DNA of 32,099 nucleotides from Pseudomonas lopnurensis (GTDB lineage Bacteria > Pseudomonadota > Gammaproteobacteria > Pseudomonadales > Pseudomonadaceae), in contig NZ_JADDIX010000012.1 of the NCBI RefSeq assembly GCF_015070855.1, positions 28,269 to 60,367 of the forward strand, written 5' to 3'. Below, piece by piece: positions 1 to 8,200 of this stretch. Below the pieces are notes generated by a model that was not told the origin of the DNA, made no database searches, and was given only the letters and a program-made list of their open reading frames with translations. Position 1 is the stretch's first letter, and every line of letters begins with the position of its first letter. A program made the position numbers and the translations under genes.

Positions 1-33
1 CGGAGCGCACCCTGCACGGCTACACCCCAGACC

Positions 34-642
34 CTAGTCGTCGGCGCGCAGCACGCCACACTCGCCAAGCCAGCGCAGCAGCCACGTCACGTTCTCTTCT
101 ACCGGGCGGCTCTCGCAGTCCAGCACCAGGTCGGGCGCGGCGGGGGGCTCGTAAGGCGCAGAGATGCCGGTGAAACCGGCCAGCGTTCCACGGCGCGCCA
201 GGGCGTAGTGGCCCTTGGGATCGCGCCGCTCGCAGGCTTCCAGGGAGGCACGACACCAGATCTCGCGGTAATCGTCGCCCAGGCGGCCGGCCAGCAATGC
301 CCGCTGGCTCGCCAGCGGCGCGATCAGCGCCAGGATCACGATGACGCCCGACTCGACCAGCAGCGCCGCGACCTCGCCGGCGCGGCGCAGGTTCTCCTGG
401 CGCTCCGCCTCGGAAAACCCCAGATCCCGGCACAAGCCGCCGCGCAATGCATCGCCGTCCAGCACCAGGCTGCGCGCGCCCCGTTCGAACAGCCTGGCAT
501 GCAGCGCTTGCGCGAGCGTGGATTTGCCGGCGGCCGGCAACCCTGTCAGCAGCAAGGCTGCGCCGGCATGCGCGTTGCGCGACTCGTGCCGGGCACGGCT
601 CACCGCCTGTTCTGGAGCCAGCAGATGACGCTTCCCTGACAT
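34..642 (-). CDS. cysC: Adenylylsulfate (APS) kinase
   Basis: The 202-residue product phosphorylates adenosine 5'-phosphosulfate with ATP to give PAPS, the sulfate donor for sulfotransferases and for assimilatory reduction. The Walker A loop GLPAAGKST is at residues 34-42. The family stretch LDGD..RGGL.RDLGFSEAER.EN.RR.GEVA follows at 61-92, and DPKGHYA-type and tail motifs are present. The start at 642 is chosen over longer in-frame options because AGGAGG lies 6 bases upstream and the extra N-terminal residues would not be family-like. Usual APS kinases are about 200 residues, so the gene is full length. It is not fused to or followed by cysN/cysD in view. It stands divergent to a hydroxylase and sulfotransferase, with about 150 bp between start codons, which suggests (inference) that it supplies PAPS to that neighbour rather than to cysteine synthesis. 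Confidence 0.9.
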   Translation of the reverse strand: MSGKRHLLAPEQAVSRARHESRNAHAGAALLLTGLPAAGKSTLAQALHARLFERGARSLVLDGDALRGGLCRDLGFSEAERQENLRRAGEVAALLVESGVIVILALIAPLASQRALLAGRLGDDYREIWCRASLEACERRDPKGHYALARRGTLAGFTGISAPYEPPAAPDLVLDCESRPVEENVTWLLRWLGECGVLRADD

Positions 643-716
643 GATCGCCTCCTGGCAACCGGAACGCAGAGGGGGGATTTCAACAGAGCCATGGCAGGCC
701 CTGCAAATTCTGCCGG

Positions 717-745
717 TTTCATGGCTCGGGCCGACGGCATAGAAT
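717..745 (+). promoter_or_regulatory. Possible sigma-70 promoter for the hydroxylase-sulfotransferase unit
   Basis: TTTCAT (717-722) and TAGAAT (740-745) are separated by 17 bases in the cysC/hydroxylase divergent spacer, about 50 bases before the chosen hydroxylase start. The -10 is good and the -35 is weak. This is a read by eye, without score. Confidence 0.3.
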
Positions 746-794
746 GCAGCGCATACGGGCCGGCGACGGATGCGGCCCCCGAGACGAGGCTCGC

Positions 795-1607
795 ATGATG
801 CGTCCATTTCCTCCGCTCCCCGCCTATGCCCGCCTGCCACCGCGTTTTCCGGTCAGCGACCTGCAGGCAGCCGTGCGCGCTCTGCCTGACCCGGCATGGA
901 CGCCCCATTTCAACAGCGGTTACCACAACGGCGGCTGGAGCGGCATCGCTCTGCTCGGCCCGGAGTCGCCCCATGACCCGCTGTTGCCCGCCCACGGCGG
1001 TATTTCCCCTGCGGTCCGCGCCAGCCAGTGGTGCAGCCCGTTCTGGCAGGCCCTACTGGAACGCATCCCCATGCGCATCAGCAGCGCCCGCTTGCTGCGC
1101 CTGGAGGAGGGCGGCTGCATTCGCGAGCACTGCGACCCTGATCTGGGCGATCCACAAGGTGACGTGCGTCTGCACATCCCGATCCACAGCCATCCTGCCG
1201 TGGAGTTCATGCTCGAGGGTTTGGTGGTGCCTATGGCCGAAGGCGAATGCTGGCTGCTCGACCTGGCCCGCCCGCACCGGGTCGAGAACCACGGCGACCG
1301 ACCGCGCATCCACCTGGTGATCGACGCCCGGCGCAACGACTGGCTGTATCGGCAGATCGCCTGCGGCCTCGTCGACACACCCACCGCGCAACCCGCACGC
1401 TCGACCCTGGCGTTCGCCGCGTTCCGTCGCCAGGTGCACGAGCGGCCGGCGCTGGCCGAGGCGCTCTGCCGTCTGACCGACGCGGGCCAGTTCGCGGCGC
1501 GCGCGGTAGAATTCGGCGATCGGCTCGGCCTGCGCTTCAGCGTGGACGACGTGCGCGCCGCCATGCGTCAGGGACGGAACGACTGGAGTGGCCAATGGCG
1601 CGCCTGA
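795..1607 (+). CDS. Aspartyl/asparaginyl beta-hydroxylase family dioxygenase
   Basis: A 270-residue Fe(II)/2-oxoglutarate-dependent oxygenase of the Asp_Arg_Hydrox (AspH) type. The family hydroxylates beta carbons of Asp/Asn or related residues in proteins, peptides or amino acids. The metal-binding triad is readable: H112-C-D114 in the segment IREHCDPDLG, and H161 in RPHRVENHGD, with R170 placed to bind 2-oxoglutarate. The segment between them, with LHIPIHSHP and VEFMLEG, is typical of the family. The start at 795 is preferred because ACGAGG is 5 bases upstream; the ATG at 798 is equally possible and an ATG at 744 lies inside a probable -10 box. There is no signal peptide, so the protein is cytoplasmic. 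About 80 C-terminal residues extend beyond the oxygenase core and are of unknown role. The 3' end overlaps the sulfotransferase start by 13 bases, implying translational coupling. The substrate is unknown. Confidence 0.85.
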   Translation: MMRPFPPLPAYARLPPRFPVSDLQAAVRALPDPAWTPHFNSGYHNGGWSGIALLGPESPHDPLLPAHGGISPAVRASQWCSPFWQALLERIPMRISSARLLRLEEGGCIREHCDPDLGDPQGDVRLHIPIHSHPAVEFMLEGLVVPMAEGECWLLDLARPHRVENHGDRPRIHLVIDARRNDWLYRQIACGLVDTPTAQPARSTLAFAAFRRQVHERPALAEALCRLTDAGQFAARAVEFGDRLGLRFSVDDVRAAMRQGRNDWSGQWRA

Positions 1608-2563
1608 ATCTGCAGGGCTGGCTGCCCATCCGGCTGTTCGAACGCGACGGCGTTCCACGTATAGACTGGTGCTGGTTCGGCGACTGGCGTCTGACACACC
1701 CCTTCTTCCAGGACGACGTAGAGACGGCGCTACGCCTGCCTTTCAATCAGGCCCTGCGCCAGGACACGGCGCTGCACGACCTGCTCGACTGGCAGCAGAC
1801 CAGCCCTGGGCTGGAGCCGAATGTCTTCATCTTCCACGCCTCGCGCTGTGGCTCGACGCTGTTGGCGCAGATGCTGGCCAGGCTCGACGACCATGTGGTG
1901 CTGTCCGAGCCGCCACCGCTCGACCAGGCGCTACGCGCCCACTATCGCAGTGGCTTGCACGGCGAGGCACAACATGACGCCGTCCGCGCCATGCTTTCCG
2001 CTCTCGGCCAGCGTCGTGCCGGCTCCGAGCGGCGGTTGGCGGTCAAGCTCGACGCCTGGAATATCTTCGAACTGCCCCTGCTGCGCCGTTGCTTCCCCAC
2101 CACGCCCTGGCTGTTCCTCTACCGCGACCCGCTGGAAATCGCCGTTTCGCATCTGCAACAGCCCGGCATGCATATGATCGCCGGCATGTTGGGTGCGTCA
2201 CCGCTGAATCAGGTGGAGGATGCCCCCGCCCCCCGCGAGACGTTCATCGCTCGTCGCCTCGGCCGGCTGCTGGAGACGGCCGCCCATCTCTGCCGGGAGC
2301 ACGATGGCCTGGCGCTCGAGTACAGTGAACTGCCCATGGCGCTCGACGGCCGGCTGCGCGAATGGCTCGGCCTCGACGCGACGCAGGTGACCAGGGCCCT
2401 CGAAGCCTGCGGGCGACACGCCAAGCGGCCCGCCCAGGCATTCACCGCAGACGGCCAGCGCAAACGCGCCGAAGCCACGTCGCAACTAGGTGCGGCCATC
2501 GAACGCTGGGCGGATGCGCCCTACCGGGAACTGGAGAGGTTGCGCCTGGAGCAGGGCGGCTGA
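1595..2563 (+). CDS. PAPS-dependent sulfotransferase family protein
   Basis: A 322-residue putative sulfotransferase that would move a sulfuryl group from PAPS to a hydroxyl or amine acceptor. The 5'-phosphosulfate loop is seen as FIFHASRCGSTLL at residues 78-90, and the 3'-phosphate-binding segment as LYRDPLEIAVSHL at 175-187 (R177, S185). The N-terminal 75 residues are rich in Trp and acidic residues and are not a signal peptide. The start at 1595 has GGAG 6 bases upstream and gives a sensible N-terminus; a longer in-frame extension would merely overlap the hydroxylase in another frame. The gene converges with the acetyltransferase, with only 5 bases between the stop codons. Coupling to a hydroxylase and the presence of cysC next door suggest that the acceptor may be a hydroxyl made by the hydroxylase, which is inference. 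The acceptor cannot be identified from sequence. Confidence 0.82.
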   Translation: MARLNLQGWLPIRLFERDGVPRIDWCWFGDWRLTHPFFQDDVETALRLPFNQALRQDTALHDLLDWQQTSPGLEPNVFIFHASRCGSTLLAQMLARLDDHVVLSEPPPLDQALRAHYRSGLHGEAQHDAVRAMLSALGQRRAGSERRLAVKLDAWNIFELPLLRRCFPTTPWLFLYRDPLEIAVSHLQQPGMHMIAGMLGASPLNQVEDAPAPRETFIARRLGRLLETAAHLCREHDGLALEYSELPMALDGRLREWLGLDATQVTRALEACGRHAKRPAQAFTADGQRKRAEATSQLGAAIERWADAPYRELERLRLEQGG

Positions 2564-2568
2564 GCCAA

Positions 2569-3114
2569 TTATCGCGGGAGCGTTCCGGCCGACTGGACAG
2601 GCTCGGAACAATGCCACTCCAGATAGCGCTGTACCCCATCCCCACCTCTATCGAGGAAGCCGAGCCGACGGTAGAGATCGTAGGCGCGATTATGTGGCAG
2701 TACATGCAGCGACAGCGCTTGGCCGCGCTGACCGGCCAGCGCCTGCAAGGTGCGCAGCAGGATCGTCCCCAGGCCCCGGCCACGCACCTGCGGGCGCAGG
2801 ACCAGCTCCAGAAGGTGCAGCCTGTCGGCGCCATCGTGCAGGGTCAGCATGCCCTCGGTCCTGTCCTCTGCCTGTACGAGCAGGGTCGCATGGCCGGGAT
2901 AACCGCTGGCATAGGCCTGCTGGCGCAGCCGCCACTGCTGCTCCAGCAGCACCGCCGGCAACGGCGCATCCTCGCCATAGCGCCCCGAGGCGAACAGGCT
3001 GTGCAGCAGGGGTTCGTCATCGGGTAGCGCCTCCCGTACGTGCAGGACGCCATCCACGGCAAGAGCGGACAACAAATCGGCTTTAACTGTCGAACCGGTA
3101 TTTATATGCTGCAT
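2569..3114 (-). CDS. GNAT family N-acetyltransferase
   Basis: A predicted 181-residue acetyl-CoA-dependent acetyltransferase. Motif A is clear at residues 106-120 (LRPQVRGRGLGTILL, with the R/Q-x-x-G-x-G/A pyrophosphate loop), and motif B is clear as H141-N142-RAYDLYRRLGF. The acceptor is unknown. The ATG at 3114 is chosen because it precedes the domain by a short leader, but its ribosome binding site is poor. A GTG at 3057 is an alternative and would start just before the GNAT fold. With the start at 3114 only 26 bases separate this gene from the divergent small gene at 3141, leaving no room for two full promoters between them. The gene is placed between the sulfotransferase and the collar proteins, so it may belong to the same modification cluster (inference). 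Confidence 0.85.
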   Translation of the reverse strand: MQHINTGSTVKADLLSALAVDGVLHVREALPDDEPLLHSLFASGRYGEDAPLPAVLLEQQWRLRQQAYASGYPGHATLLVQAEDRTEGMLTLHDGADRLHLLELVLRPQVRGRGLGTILLRTLQALAGQRGQALSLHVLPHNRAYDLYRRLGFLDRGGDGVQRYLEWHCSEPVQSAGTLPR

Positions 3115-3140
3115 GGGCCTATATTCCGAAGGTTCCTGAC

Positions 3141-3440
3141 ATGAGCACACTGATCGAAAACCTCGCGCCGACCGATCTATCCTCCCTGATCGGGAGCGAC
3201 TTCACCGCCCTGACGGTGCCGCAACCGGTCACACTGACGCTGGCCAAGATCGACATCGGGGTACCCCGTCCGGGATTTCGCACCCCGTTCGCGCTGACCT
3301 TCACCTCGGACTGGTCGGTACTGCTGCTGGAGGCGCAGTACCGGTTGGTGGACGAGAACCGCCGCGAACACCTCATGCATCTGGTTCCCGTAGGCGACAC
3401 GCCCAACCGACAACGGTGCTACATGGCCTATTTCAATTGA
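3141..3440 (+). CDS. Small protein, probably DUF6916 family
   Basis: A 99-residue protein with no signal peptide or membrane segment, predicted to be mainly beta strand. It starts with a short helix-forming leader (LIENLAPTDLSSLIGSDF) and ends with a Tyr/Asn-rich strand. From memory, proteins of this size and pattern, annotated DUF6916, sit beside tail-collar genes in other gammaproteobacteria; that assignment is tentative. AAGG lies 8 bases before the ATG. The protein may act as a partner or chaperone of the collar proteins, but nothing in the sequence states a function. It ends 39 bases from the convergent collar gene, with a GC-rich hairpin between them. Confidence 0.7.
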   Translation: MSTLIENLAPTDLSSLIGSDFTALTVPQPVTLTLAKIDIGVPRPGFRTPFALTFTSDWSVLLLEAQYRLVDENRREHLMHLVPVGDTPNRQRCYMAYFN

Positions 3441-3446
3441 TGGCCG

Positions 3447-3475
3447 GGCGCGGCTTCCCGTGGCGGGGCCGCGCC
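3447..3475. terminator. GC-rich hairpin between convergent genes, likely bidirectional terminator
   Basis: GGCGCGGC (3447-3454) pairs perfectly with GCCGCGCC (3468-3475), and the 13-base loop can form an inner CCCG/CGGG stem. There is no run of T on either side, so it is not a textbook intrinsic terminator. Its position between two convergent stop codons supports a transcript-end role. Confidence 0.55.
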
Positions 3476-3479
3476 GCTC

Positions 3480-4067
3480 TCAGTTGCGACTGGGAAAGAC
3501 GCCATAGATGCAGATGCACATGCTCAGTGCCAGAAACGGCTGCGTCAGCGCGACCGGCTGGTTCGCCCCCGTCACCTCCAGTTGCGGGTTCAGCGTGGCC
3601 GTAGCCGGGATGCTGGTCGTGCCCGGAGCGGGCGCGTAGAGGTTGACGGTGACCGGGTCCCGACCGGAATTGCCGTTGGCGCTCGCGAGCGTGGAGCTTG
3701 CGGCAGGGACACCGAGCGTCGCGGCACTGCTCGACGCACTCAGATTGACGCTGGCCGTCGCTGTCGCGGTATGGGTATGCGCCGCCATATTGCTGGGCAA
3801 CAGCGACACATTTTCCGTACCGGCTACTTCACCTTGTGTGTAATGGGTGCCGCTGGTGGAATCGCCAGCGCCCAGCGCCATGCGCCCACCCAGGTTGGGC
3901 AGGGCGAACGTCTGGACGCCGTTGCCCCCATAGGTCGTGCCAAGCAGCGCAAACAGCGCGGTATTGGACGGGATGCTCAGCAACTGCCCCTGGCAGAGCA
4001 GCCAGTTCTTCGGGGCGAAGTTGCCGGCAAACGGCGCAACCACCCCCATGTAGGATTCGTAATCCAT
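3480..4067 (-). CDS. Tail-collar (MdpB/microcystin-dependent-like) protein, copy 1
   Basis: A 195-residue protein of the phage tail collar domain family (PF07484 type). The domain is at the N-terminus, with the signatures G...PFAGNFAPKNWLLCQGQLL, NTALFALLGTTYGGNG and TFALPNLGGR. A central HTH segment (AAHTHTATA), a Ser/Ala/Thr-rich stretch and the C-terminal block ICIYGVFPSRN follow. In phages this domain belongs to tail fibres; many bacterial genomes carry short stand-alone versions whose role is not established. GAGG lies 5 bases before the ATG. It shares length, architecture and the final FPSRN with the upstream copy, from which it is separated by 22 bases, so the two are a tandem duplication, probably co-transcribed. 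No signal peptide is seen, so export would need another route. Confidence 0.88.
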   Translation of the reverse strand: MDYESYMGVVAPFAGNFAPKNWLLCQGQLLSIPSNTALFALLGTTYGGNGVQTFALPNLGGRMALGAGDSTSGTHYTQGEVAGTENVSLLPSNMAAHTHTATATASVNLSASSSAATLGVPAASSTLASANGNSGRDPVTVNLYAPAPGTTSIPATATLNPQLEVTGANQPVALTQPFLALSMCICIYGVFPSRN

Positions 4068-4089
4068 CTCAACCTCGACAGGTGGACCA

Positions 4090-4677
4090 TCAGTTACGGG
4101 AAGGGAAGTAACCTTCGATGCAGATGATGTAGTTGATGACGGTATAGGGCTGCAGTACCGAGAAGGGGGCGTTGTTACCCGTGGGGTCGACGGTGATGTT
4201 GGCGCTCGCGGTCAAGGGCAGATTCACGGTGCCCGGTGCCGGCGCATAGATATTCACCGTCACGGGATTGCGACCAGAAGCTCCATTGGCTGCGGCCAGC
4301 ACATGGTCGGCATCGGGCGTGGCGGTATCGGCCAGCGCACTGCTGACCGGCAAGGAGGCGGCCACGGTGCCGGTGGCGACATGGGTGTGCGCGGGCAGGT
4401 TGTCCAGGGTCAGCGTCACGCTCTCCACCCCGGCGCTTTGGCCCAAGTCGTAATTGGATGTGCCGGGCGACTGGCCCTGGCCGATGGGCACGCGGCCACG
4501 CAGGTCGGGCAGCTTGAAGGTGGTCTGGCCATCGCCCCCATAGGCGACGCCCAGCAGGGAAAACAAGGCGCTGTATTGAGCAATGGACATGGTCTGCCCA
4601 GCACAGAAAGCCCAGCCGCGCGGGGCAAAGCTCGGGGCCCAGCCACTGATGGACCCCAGATAGGACTCGGTGCTCAT
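4090..4677 (-). CDS. Tail-collar (MdpB/microcystin-dependent-like) protein, copy 2
   Basis: Also 195 residues, and the first gene of the collar pair. The collar domain shows GWAPSFAPRGWAFCAGQ, SALFSLLGVAYGGDG and TFKLPDLRGRVPIGQG, followed by NLPAHTH and the same C-terminal pattern IICIEGYFPSRN as copy 1. The region between about 105 and 160 is Ala/Thr/Pro-rich (VTVNIYAPAPGT is shared with copy 1). GGAG lies 8 bases before the ATG. The upstream spacer contains TTGCAA and TATGCT on this strand, but only 15 bases apart, so the promoter is unclear. There is no phage gene context. Its nearest neighbours outward are a REP-rich spacer and the giant adhesin gene on the other strand. Confidence 0.88.
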   Translation of the reverse strand: MSTESYLGSISGWAPSFAPRGWAFCAGQTMSIAQYSALFSLLGVAYGGDGQTTFKLPDLRGRVPIGQGQSPGTSNYDLGQSAGVESVTLTLDNLPAHTHVATGTVAASLPVSSALADTATPDADHVLAAANGASGRNPVTVNIYAPAPGTVNLPLTASANITVDPTGNNAPFSVLQPYTVINYIICIEGYFPSRN

Positions 4678-4853
4678 TAATCACTCTCCATATGAACTGG
4701 CAAAAAGACCGGGAAGGATGTGCAAACCCGAAAGCTGTCGCTTTGCCAGCATAGACGAAGGGTGCTGATTGCAACAGTAGACTCATCGGGATGCCGTGCG
4801 CCCGGATACGACGGAGAGCCCCATGCCAGTTGGCCCCCAAAATGTCGGCCTTT

Positions 4854-4994
4854 GTAGGAGGAGCGGGGGCGCCTAGTGTCAGGTCTGGTTAGTTTGTTAA
4901 CTCACTGGGCATTAAGTTGTGGAGCCAGCTTGCTGGCGATCATCGGCAATGGTCGGGATCGCCAGCAAGGACTAGGCGTCCCCCAGGCTCCTAC
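4854..4994. repeat. Nested inverted repeat with REP-like core
   Basis: The outer arms 4854-4876 (starting GTAGGAGGAGCGGGGG) and 4972-4994 (ending CAGGCTCCTAC) are imperfect inverted copies. Inside them, AGCTTGCTGGCGAT (4927-4940) and ATCGCCAGCAAG (4958-4969) form a second inverted pair. The arms match the common Pseudomonas REP style (GTAGGAGC... with a GCTTGC core). The AT-richer segment 4877-4920 lies between the left outer arm and the inner pair. Confidence 0.65.
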
Positions 4995-5067
4995 GCTCGA
5001 AAAGCTCTTGCGCTTCTCCCGAGTCGCAGCAACGTATGGATAACGAACTTACAAGACAGCCCACTAG

Positions 5068-5118
5068 CCTTGCTGGCGATCAGCCTTTCAACGGCATCGC
5101 CAGCAAGCTGGCTCCTAC
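5068..5118. repeat. REP doublet (REPIN-like hairpin)
   Basis: CCTTGCTGGCGAT (5068-5080) faces ATCGCCAGCAAGC (5096-5108), which continues TGGCTCCTAC to 5118. The two arms are inverted copies with a 15-base loop. The core is the same as in the nested repeat 100 bases upstream, so the spacer holds at least two related REP doublets. Confidence 0.7.
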
Positions 5119-5180
5119 AAAAGCGTGACGGCCCATGACCTGGCTATCGGAACGGTCGCAAGACCACTCTCACTTTCCGG

Positions 5181-5210
5181 TTGCCATATCCGGGGAATTG
5201 TGAAAATACT
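5181..5210 (+). promoter_or_regulatory. Possible sigma-70 promoter of the adhesin gene
   Basis: TTGCCA (5181-5186) matches 5 of 6 of the -35 consensus and AATACT (5205-5210) 4 of 6 of the -10, with an 18-base spacer. The pair lies 57 bases before the GTG start. Read by eye. Confidence 0.35.
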
Positions 5211-5266
5211 GCGCCGCTGAAGGTGGCATTCTGCCGCACGATGACCATGGCACAAGGAGGTCCGCC

Positions 5267-8200
5267 GTGAAGTTGTTCAATCTGTTCCGCAGCAGAACCG
5301 GCGGCTTTACCGCCCAACGCTCTCCTCTCGCCACGGCCCTCGAACCACGGATGATGTTCGATGGTGCGGTGGCCGCCACCGTGGCCGAGGCGGCCACTAC
5401 GCCCACTGCGGACGCACCAGCCGCCCAGGACGCCGACTCCAGCCAGGACACTCTGGCCGCCGTCCCCTCGGCGACAGCCGATCAGCGCCAGGAAGTGGTG
5501 TTTATCGTCGGCAATGTCGCGAACGCCCAGCAACTGGTCGACGCCATCGAACCCGGTACGGAAGTGGTGGTGCTCGACGGCAACCAGGATGGGCTGCGGC
5601 AGATCGCCGACTACCTGGAGGGGCGTGAGGGTATTGACGCCATCCACATCATCAGCCACGGGGCCGAGGGCCAATTGCACCTGGGCACCGTCACCCTGGA
5701 TCAGGCCAACCTGGCCAGCCGCGCCGGCGAACTCGCGGTCATAGGCCGGAGCCTGAGCGACGATGGCGATATCCTGCTCTATGGTTGCGATGTGGCGCGC
5801 GACGGCGATGCCTTTCTCAGCCAACTGGCCACGCTGACCGCTGCCGATGTGGCGGCCTCGATCGATGCGACGGGCGCGGCTCTTCATGGCGGCGACTGGG
5901 TGCTGGAGGCCCATGCAGGCACGATAGAAACGGATTCCCTGCTACTCAGCGACTACCAGTGGCTTCTCGCCCTTCCCACTGATGGAACCTACACATTCGC
6001 GGGAGCCGAGCAAAACCCCGATGGCACGGCCACGACAAGCGATGGCTTCTTCACGATCAGCGCAGTGGACGGCACCGGCGGCAACAATCCGATCACGGCG
6101 GACGGGTACGGCGCCTACATCGACGGTGGAGTATCAGCCGCAGGTCCAGGCTTCACCTCGTCCATCATCATCACCACCACTGGAAGCTTCTACCTGACGA
6201 GCGCAGTGATCGGTGAGTACACGCCCCCGCCAGGCGGCTCAGCTAATAACGATTTCGAGGATATCGTGGTGATCGGCTATGCCGGCGGCATCGAAGTGGC
6301 CCGCACCACCGCGGTCAGCAGCATTGGTTCATACCAAACTGCCTACCCGATAGACTACACACCTTTCAACGGCAAGCTGATCGACAAGATGGAGGTGCAA
6401 TTCACCGTTCTTGGCGAAGGCGGCGGTGAAGCGAATCATCAGAACACTTTCAACATCGAAAGCCTGAGCATCGCAGGCGCCGCTCTCACCCCCGCGCCCC
6501 CGCCCGATGTCGGCAACCAGCCTCCTACACTGAGCGCCGTGGGGCAAAACCCGGTGTTCCAGGAAAATGCCTCTACCCCGGCAGATTTGTTCCACTCGGT
6601 GCTTGTCAGCGCTGTCGAGGGCTCGCAGAACATCGATCGGATCACCTTGAGCGTCGCCGGTCTGGCCAACGGTGCCGAGGAAATCCTGCGGATCGATGGC
6701 AGCAACGTAGCGCTGATCGATGGCACCTCGGTAACCGCCAATCTTGGCCTTGAGGTCACCGTCAGCGTAAGCGGTACCACCGCTACCGTCATCCTGGCCA
6801 AAACCGGTGGCATCACTGCGGCCCAGGCGCAGACCGTGGTCGATGGCCTGGGCTATCGCAACACGGCCGACATCAGCGCCGACAGCACCCGTACCGTCAC
6901 CCTGATCGACATCCGCGACACTGGCGGCACCGCCGATGGCGGTGTAGACAGCACCGTGCTGTCCATCGTCTCCACCGTAAACCTGCAGCACGACGACGGC
7001 TCGTCGACTGAGGGTGAACTGGTGGATGTATTGCAAAACCACACGCTGAGCAACTTCGCCAACGGCTTCACCCTGGCCACCAGCGGCCCGCTGGGTTCGG
7101 CCAACGATCCACTCGGCATCTATCTGGACAACGGCACCAGCGGCTGGTTCGAGGTATCGGCGGACGATATAGACATCGGCACTTTCGACCTGACTGCGAT
7201 CAAGCTGGCCAAGTATGCAGCCCCTGGGGCCTTCAGCATCACCGTCACCGGTATCAAGAGCGACGGCAGCGCCGACGTCACCACCAGCTTCACCAGCGCC
7301 GACGGCTCCACCAGCTTCACCAGCGGCGACTTCAGTACGTTCACTGGGCTGAGCAAGTTCCGTATCGACATCACGGCCGACGGCCCTACCGATCAGAACG
7401 TCAACCTCATAACCTTCGACAGTTTCCACGTCAGCGGAGTGATCGCGCCACAGGATGCCCCCATAGTTGGCAATCTCGATGGCGCCAGCGTGAACTACCT
7501 CGAAGGCAGCGCCGCCGTGCTGCTGGATGTGGGCTCCGACGCCACCGTCACCGACACCGATTCCAGCGATTTTTCCGGCGGTAATGTCACCGTATCCATT
7601 GTAACCAACCGGGCGAGTGGCGAAGACGTACTCGCGATCCGAAACCAGGGTGCTGGCGCTGAACAGATTGGTGTCTCCGGATCGAATGTGACCTACGGCG
7701 GCACTGTCATCGGTAGCTTCAGCGGTGGCACCGGCAGCAATGACCTGGTAGTGAGCCTCAACGCCAGCTCAACCCCTGCGGCCGTTCAGGCGCTAGTGCG
7801 CAACCTGACGTACTCCAATAGCAATATCAGTGATCCGAGTAGCGCATCACGCACCGTCCACATCACCGTCAATGACGGCGATGGCGGCATCAGCGCCGCC
7901 TCCGCAGTCACCGTCAGCATCACCCCGGTCAACGACGCCCCGGTATTGACCGCCACCGGCAGCACCCCCACCTACACCGAGAACGGCGCGGCGGTCGATC
8001 TGTTCAGCGACGTGATCATCAGCACCGTCGAAGATGGCCAGTCCATCACCGGCTTGAGCCTGACGGTGGCCAACCTCGCCGATGGCGCCAGCGAAATCCT
8101 CACCATCGACGGCACCGATATCGCGCTCACCAACGACACCAGTGGCACCACTACCGGCGGTAGTGCGGTTGGCTACAGCGTCACTGTGGTCGGCGGTACC

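Larger units (their letters stand above)
4678..5266. other. Gene-free spacer between collar and adhesin genes
   Basis: This spacer of about 590 bases holds no convincing coding region. The first 170 bases are the upstream region of the collar pair, the middle (4854-5118) is filled with inverted repeats of REP type, and the last 150 bases carry a likely promoter and the strong ribosome binding site of the adhesin. It separates two divergent transcription units. Confidence 0.7.

Noticed and set aside
3480-4677. Prophage or tailocin remnant, suggested by the tail-collar proteins
   Set aside because: No other phage gene, integrase or attachment site is seen, and short stand-alone collar proteins are common in bacterial chromosomes.
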